From contig JADLBT010000443.1 of the NCBI GenBank assembly GCA_020847555.1, forward strand, positions 1-34,726: a stretch of DNA of 34,726 nucleotides, in the 5' to 3' direction. The notes beneath the pieces are model-generated. The model saw only the letters and a list, made by a program, of their open reading frames with translations, searched no databases and was not told the origin of the DNA. This stretch comes from Gemmataceae bacterium (GTDB lineage Bacteria > Planctomycetota > Planctomycetia > Gemmatales > Gemmataceae). The translations under genes were made by a program, and so were the position numbers. This document shows, piece by piece, positions 31,893 through 34,726 of the stretch (its first letter is position 1; each line of letters begins with the position of its first letter).

Positions 31893-32180
31893 TCACACGA
31901 TCCAGGCCAGAAGCCCGAGCGGGAGGCCCCAGACCAGGAGCACCCACAGGCCGGTTGAGACGGCCCCTTTCCAGCCGCCGCGGTCCGCATTCACGGGTTG
32001 CGGTCCCCACAGTTTCCGATCCAGCCCCTCCTTGCCGAGTCCGTAGAAGAGAGCCAGAAAGATGGCGCCGAAAAAGAAGCCAAGCGGGATGGCGAGGATG
32101 AGCAAAATGAGCAGGAGCAGCGGCAGCGCAACACAGCAGAGCAGGGTGTTGAGCAGGGTGCGAAGGGCGCGTTTCATCAT
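31893..32180 (-). CDS. Small membrane protein, 95 aa
   Basis: The start is one of two adjacent ATG codons (32180/32177) with GGAGAG directly upstream; a GTG at 32201 would add seven residues. The N-terminal half is a long hydrophobic stretch (LLNTLLCCVALPLLLLILLILAIPLGFFFGAIFLALFYGL) that can form two membrane helices. A charged loop (KEGLDRKLWGPQPVNADRGG) and a third hydrophobic segment (VSTGLWVLLVWGLPLGLLAWIV) follow. No family is recognised. It lies between ligA (64 bases upstream) and nadK (54 bases downstream) on the same strand and may be cotranscribed with them. Confidence 0.7.
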   Translation of the reverse strand: MMKRALRTLLNTLLCCVALPLLLLILLILAIPLGFFFGAIFLALFYGLGKEGLDRKLWGPQPVNADRGGWKGAVSTGLWVLLVWGLPLGLLAWIV

Positions 32181-32244
32181 CTCTCCCGGAGCCGGTGCCA
32201 CCCTGTCCCGCAGCGCGCCGTGCCCCCCGGCCCGCCGTGGAGGG

Positions 32245-34332
<2,088 letters not shown>

Positions 34333-34341
34333 TCAGCGCGG

Positions 34342-34659
34342 TCAGGGGGGCGGAGACGTGTCGGTAGCTGGGGGCATTGTCGCCTGCGCCCGCTCCTTTT
34401 GCAAGCGCCGTAGTCGGTCCAGGCCCATGCTGAGCAGGCCGAAGACGATGATGGCACCGACCTCGTAGAGGAGCCAGCGCCACCCGTCGGTGCGGAGGGC
34501 GTCGCGGAACGGGTCGGACGGCACCGCGGCGCCGGCGTCGCGGGCCTTCTCCTCGATGATCGGGATGATCGCCAGGGCGACCGCGTTGATCGTGAACACC
34601 AGGCTGGCGAGGAGCAGGAGGAAATAAAACAGGTTGCGCGGTTCTTTCGGTTCCGTCAT
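34342..34659 (-). CDS. Small membrane protein upstream of ligA, 105 aa
   Basis: The ATG at 34659 opens a short charged stretch (MTEPKEPRN) and a membrane helix (LFYFLLLLASLVFTINAVALAIIPII). A soluble loop (EEKARDAGAAVPSDPFRDALRTDG), a second membrane helix (WLLYEVGAIIVFGLLSMGL) and a basic then Pro/Thr-rich tail follow. No family is recognised. It lies 18 bases before ligA on the same strand, so it is probably the first gene of the ligA operon, with a -10 box at 34699-34704. Confidence 0.75.
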   Translation of the reverse strand: MTEPKEPRNLFYFLLLLASLVFTINAVALAIIPIIEEKARDAGAAVPSDPFRDALRTDGWRWLLYEVGAIIVFGLLSMGLDRLRRLQKERAQATMPPATDTSPPP

Positions 34660-34698
34660 GGGTGCGCCAACGGCAGGAGGCTCGTAGCCAAAAAGGTC

Positions 34699-34704
34699 AT
34701 TATA
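34699..34704 (-). promoter_or_regulatory. Consensus -10 box upstream of the ligA operon
   Basis: On the minus strand TATAAT (34699-34704) is a perfect -10 hexamer, 40 bases before the ATG at 34659. The -35 region falls at or beyond the window edge, so it cannot be judged. Confidence 0.5.
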
Positions 34705-34726
34705 AGCAGACGAGCCGGGGCCAGCC

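Noticed and set aside
32199..32201. GTG start seven residues upstream in the 95-aa membrane protein
   Set aside because: The ATG pair at 32177-32180 has GGAGAG directly upstream.

Overview
The window looks like a chromosomal segment of a planctomycete, most likely from the Gemmataceae. The evidence is very high GC, many long antisense shadow frames, and a typical planctomycete gene set: a secreted DUF1501 protein, a DUF1080 protein, a DUF1571 protein, a Tat-exported Gfo/Idh/MocA oxidoreductase, a futalosine-pathway MqnD, and many secreted or lipoprotein paralogues of unknown role. The family assignments are from memory; no search was run. I see no rRNA, tRNA, CRISPR array, prophage, transposase or integrase, so this is ordinary chromosome rather than an obvious island.

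Layout. 1-3545: the start of an off-window minus-strand gene, a 48-residue small protein, a secreted GH5-like glycosidase, and an orphan PAS-GAF histidine kinase on the minus strand. 3746-8471: Tat-exported oxidoreductase, the 5' remnant of a secreted gene, a lipoprotein resembling an M48 protease but lacking the zinc motif, a fumarylacetoacetate-hydrolase family enzyme, and a DUF1571 protein. 8694-12966: DUF1501 protein, a type II secretion F-like membrane protein, and a convergent GT39-family glycosyltransferase. 13003-16282: ribosomal protein S1 and a compact RpoD-like sigma factor, each with a promoter-like sequence and a long 3' hairpin. 16408-21789: TPR lipoprotein, a secreted helical protein of unknown function, DUF1080 protein, a CE15-like alpha/beta hydrolase, and a two-gene operon of small unknown proteins. 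22175-25431: mqnD and a secreted transglutaminase-like protein. 25523-31838: a minus-strand run reading NAD kinase, acylphosphatase, ABC-2 permease, an unusual ABC exporter-like protein, and an alpha-oxoamine synthase. 31893-34659: a small membrane protein, NAD-dependent DNA ligase, and another small membrane protein.

Functional themes. Several secreted proteins fit polysaccharide or sugar turnover (GH5, Gfo/Idh/MocA, DUF1080, CE15-like esterase, GT39), but they are separate transcription units rather than one locus. Core functions (rpsA, sigma factor, ligA, nadK, mqnD) are interspersed. The most unusual protein is the ABC exporter-like protein at 26897-29335: its nucleotide-binding domain has lost the Walker A glycines and Ser/Thr and the signature serine, but keeps the Q-loop, catalytic glutamate and H-switch. 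A second pseudo-enzyme candidate is the M48-like lipoprotein with VELGK in place of HExxH.

Non-coding structure is rich. Nearly every convergent or operon-end gap holds a perfect or near-perfect hairpin of 8-24 bp arms. Several share cores (a CCCACGGGGCGC...CCCGTGG core, a CGAGCGCCAGCGCG core, a GTGGGGCAGGCA core, CCCTCTCCC-type twin units), which suggests dispersed palindromic repeats reused as terminators. Promoter-like TTGnnn-N16-18-TAnnnT sequences sit upstream of many genes.
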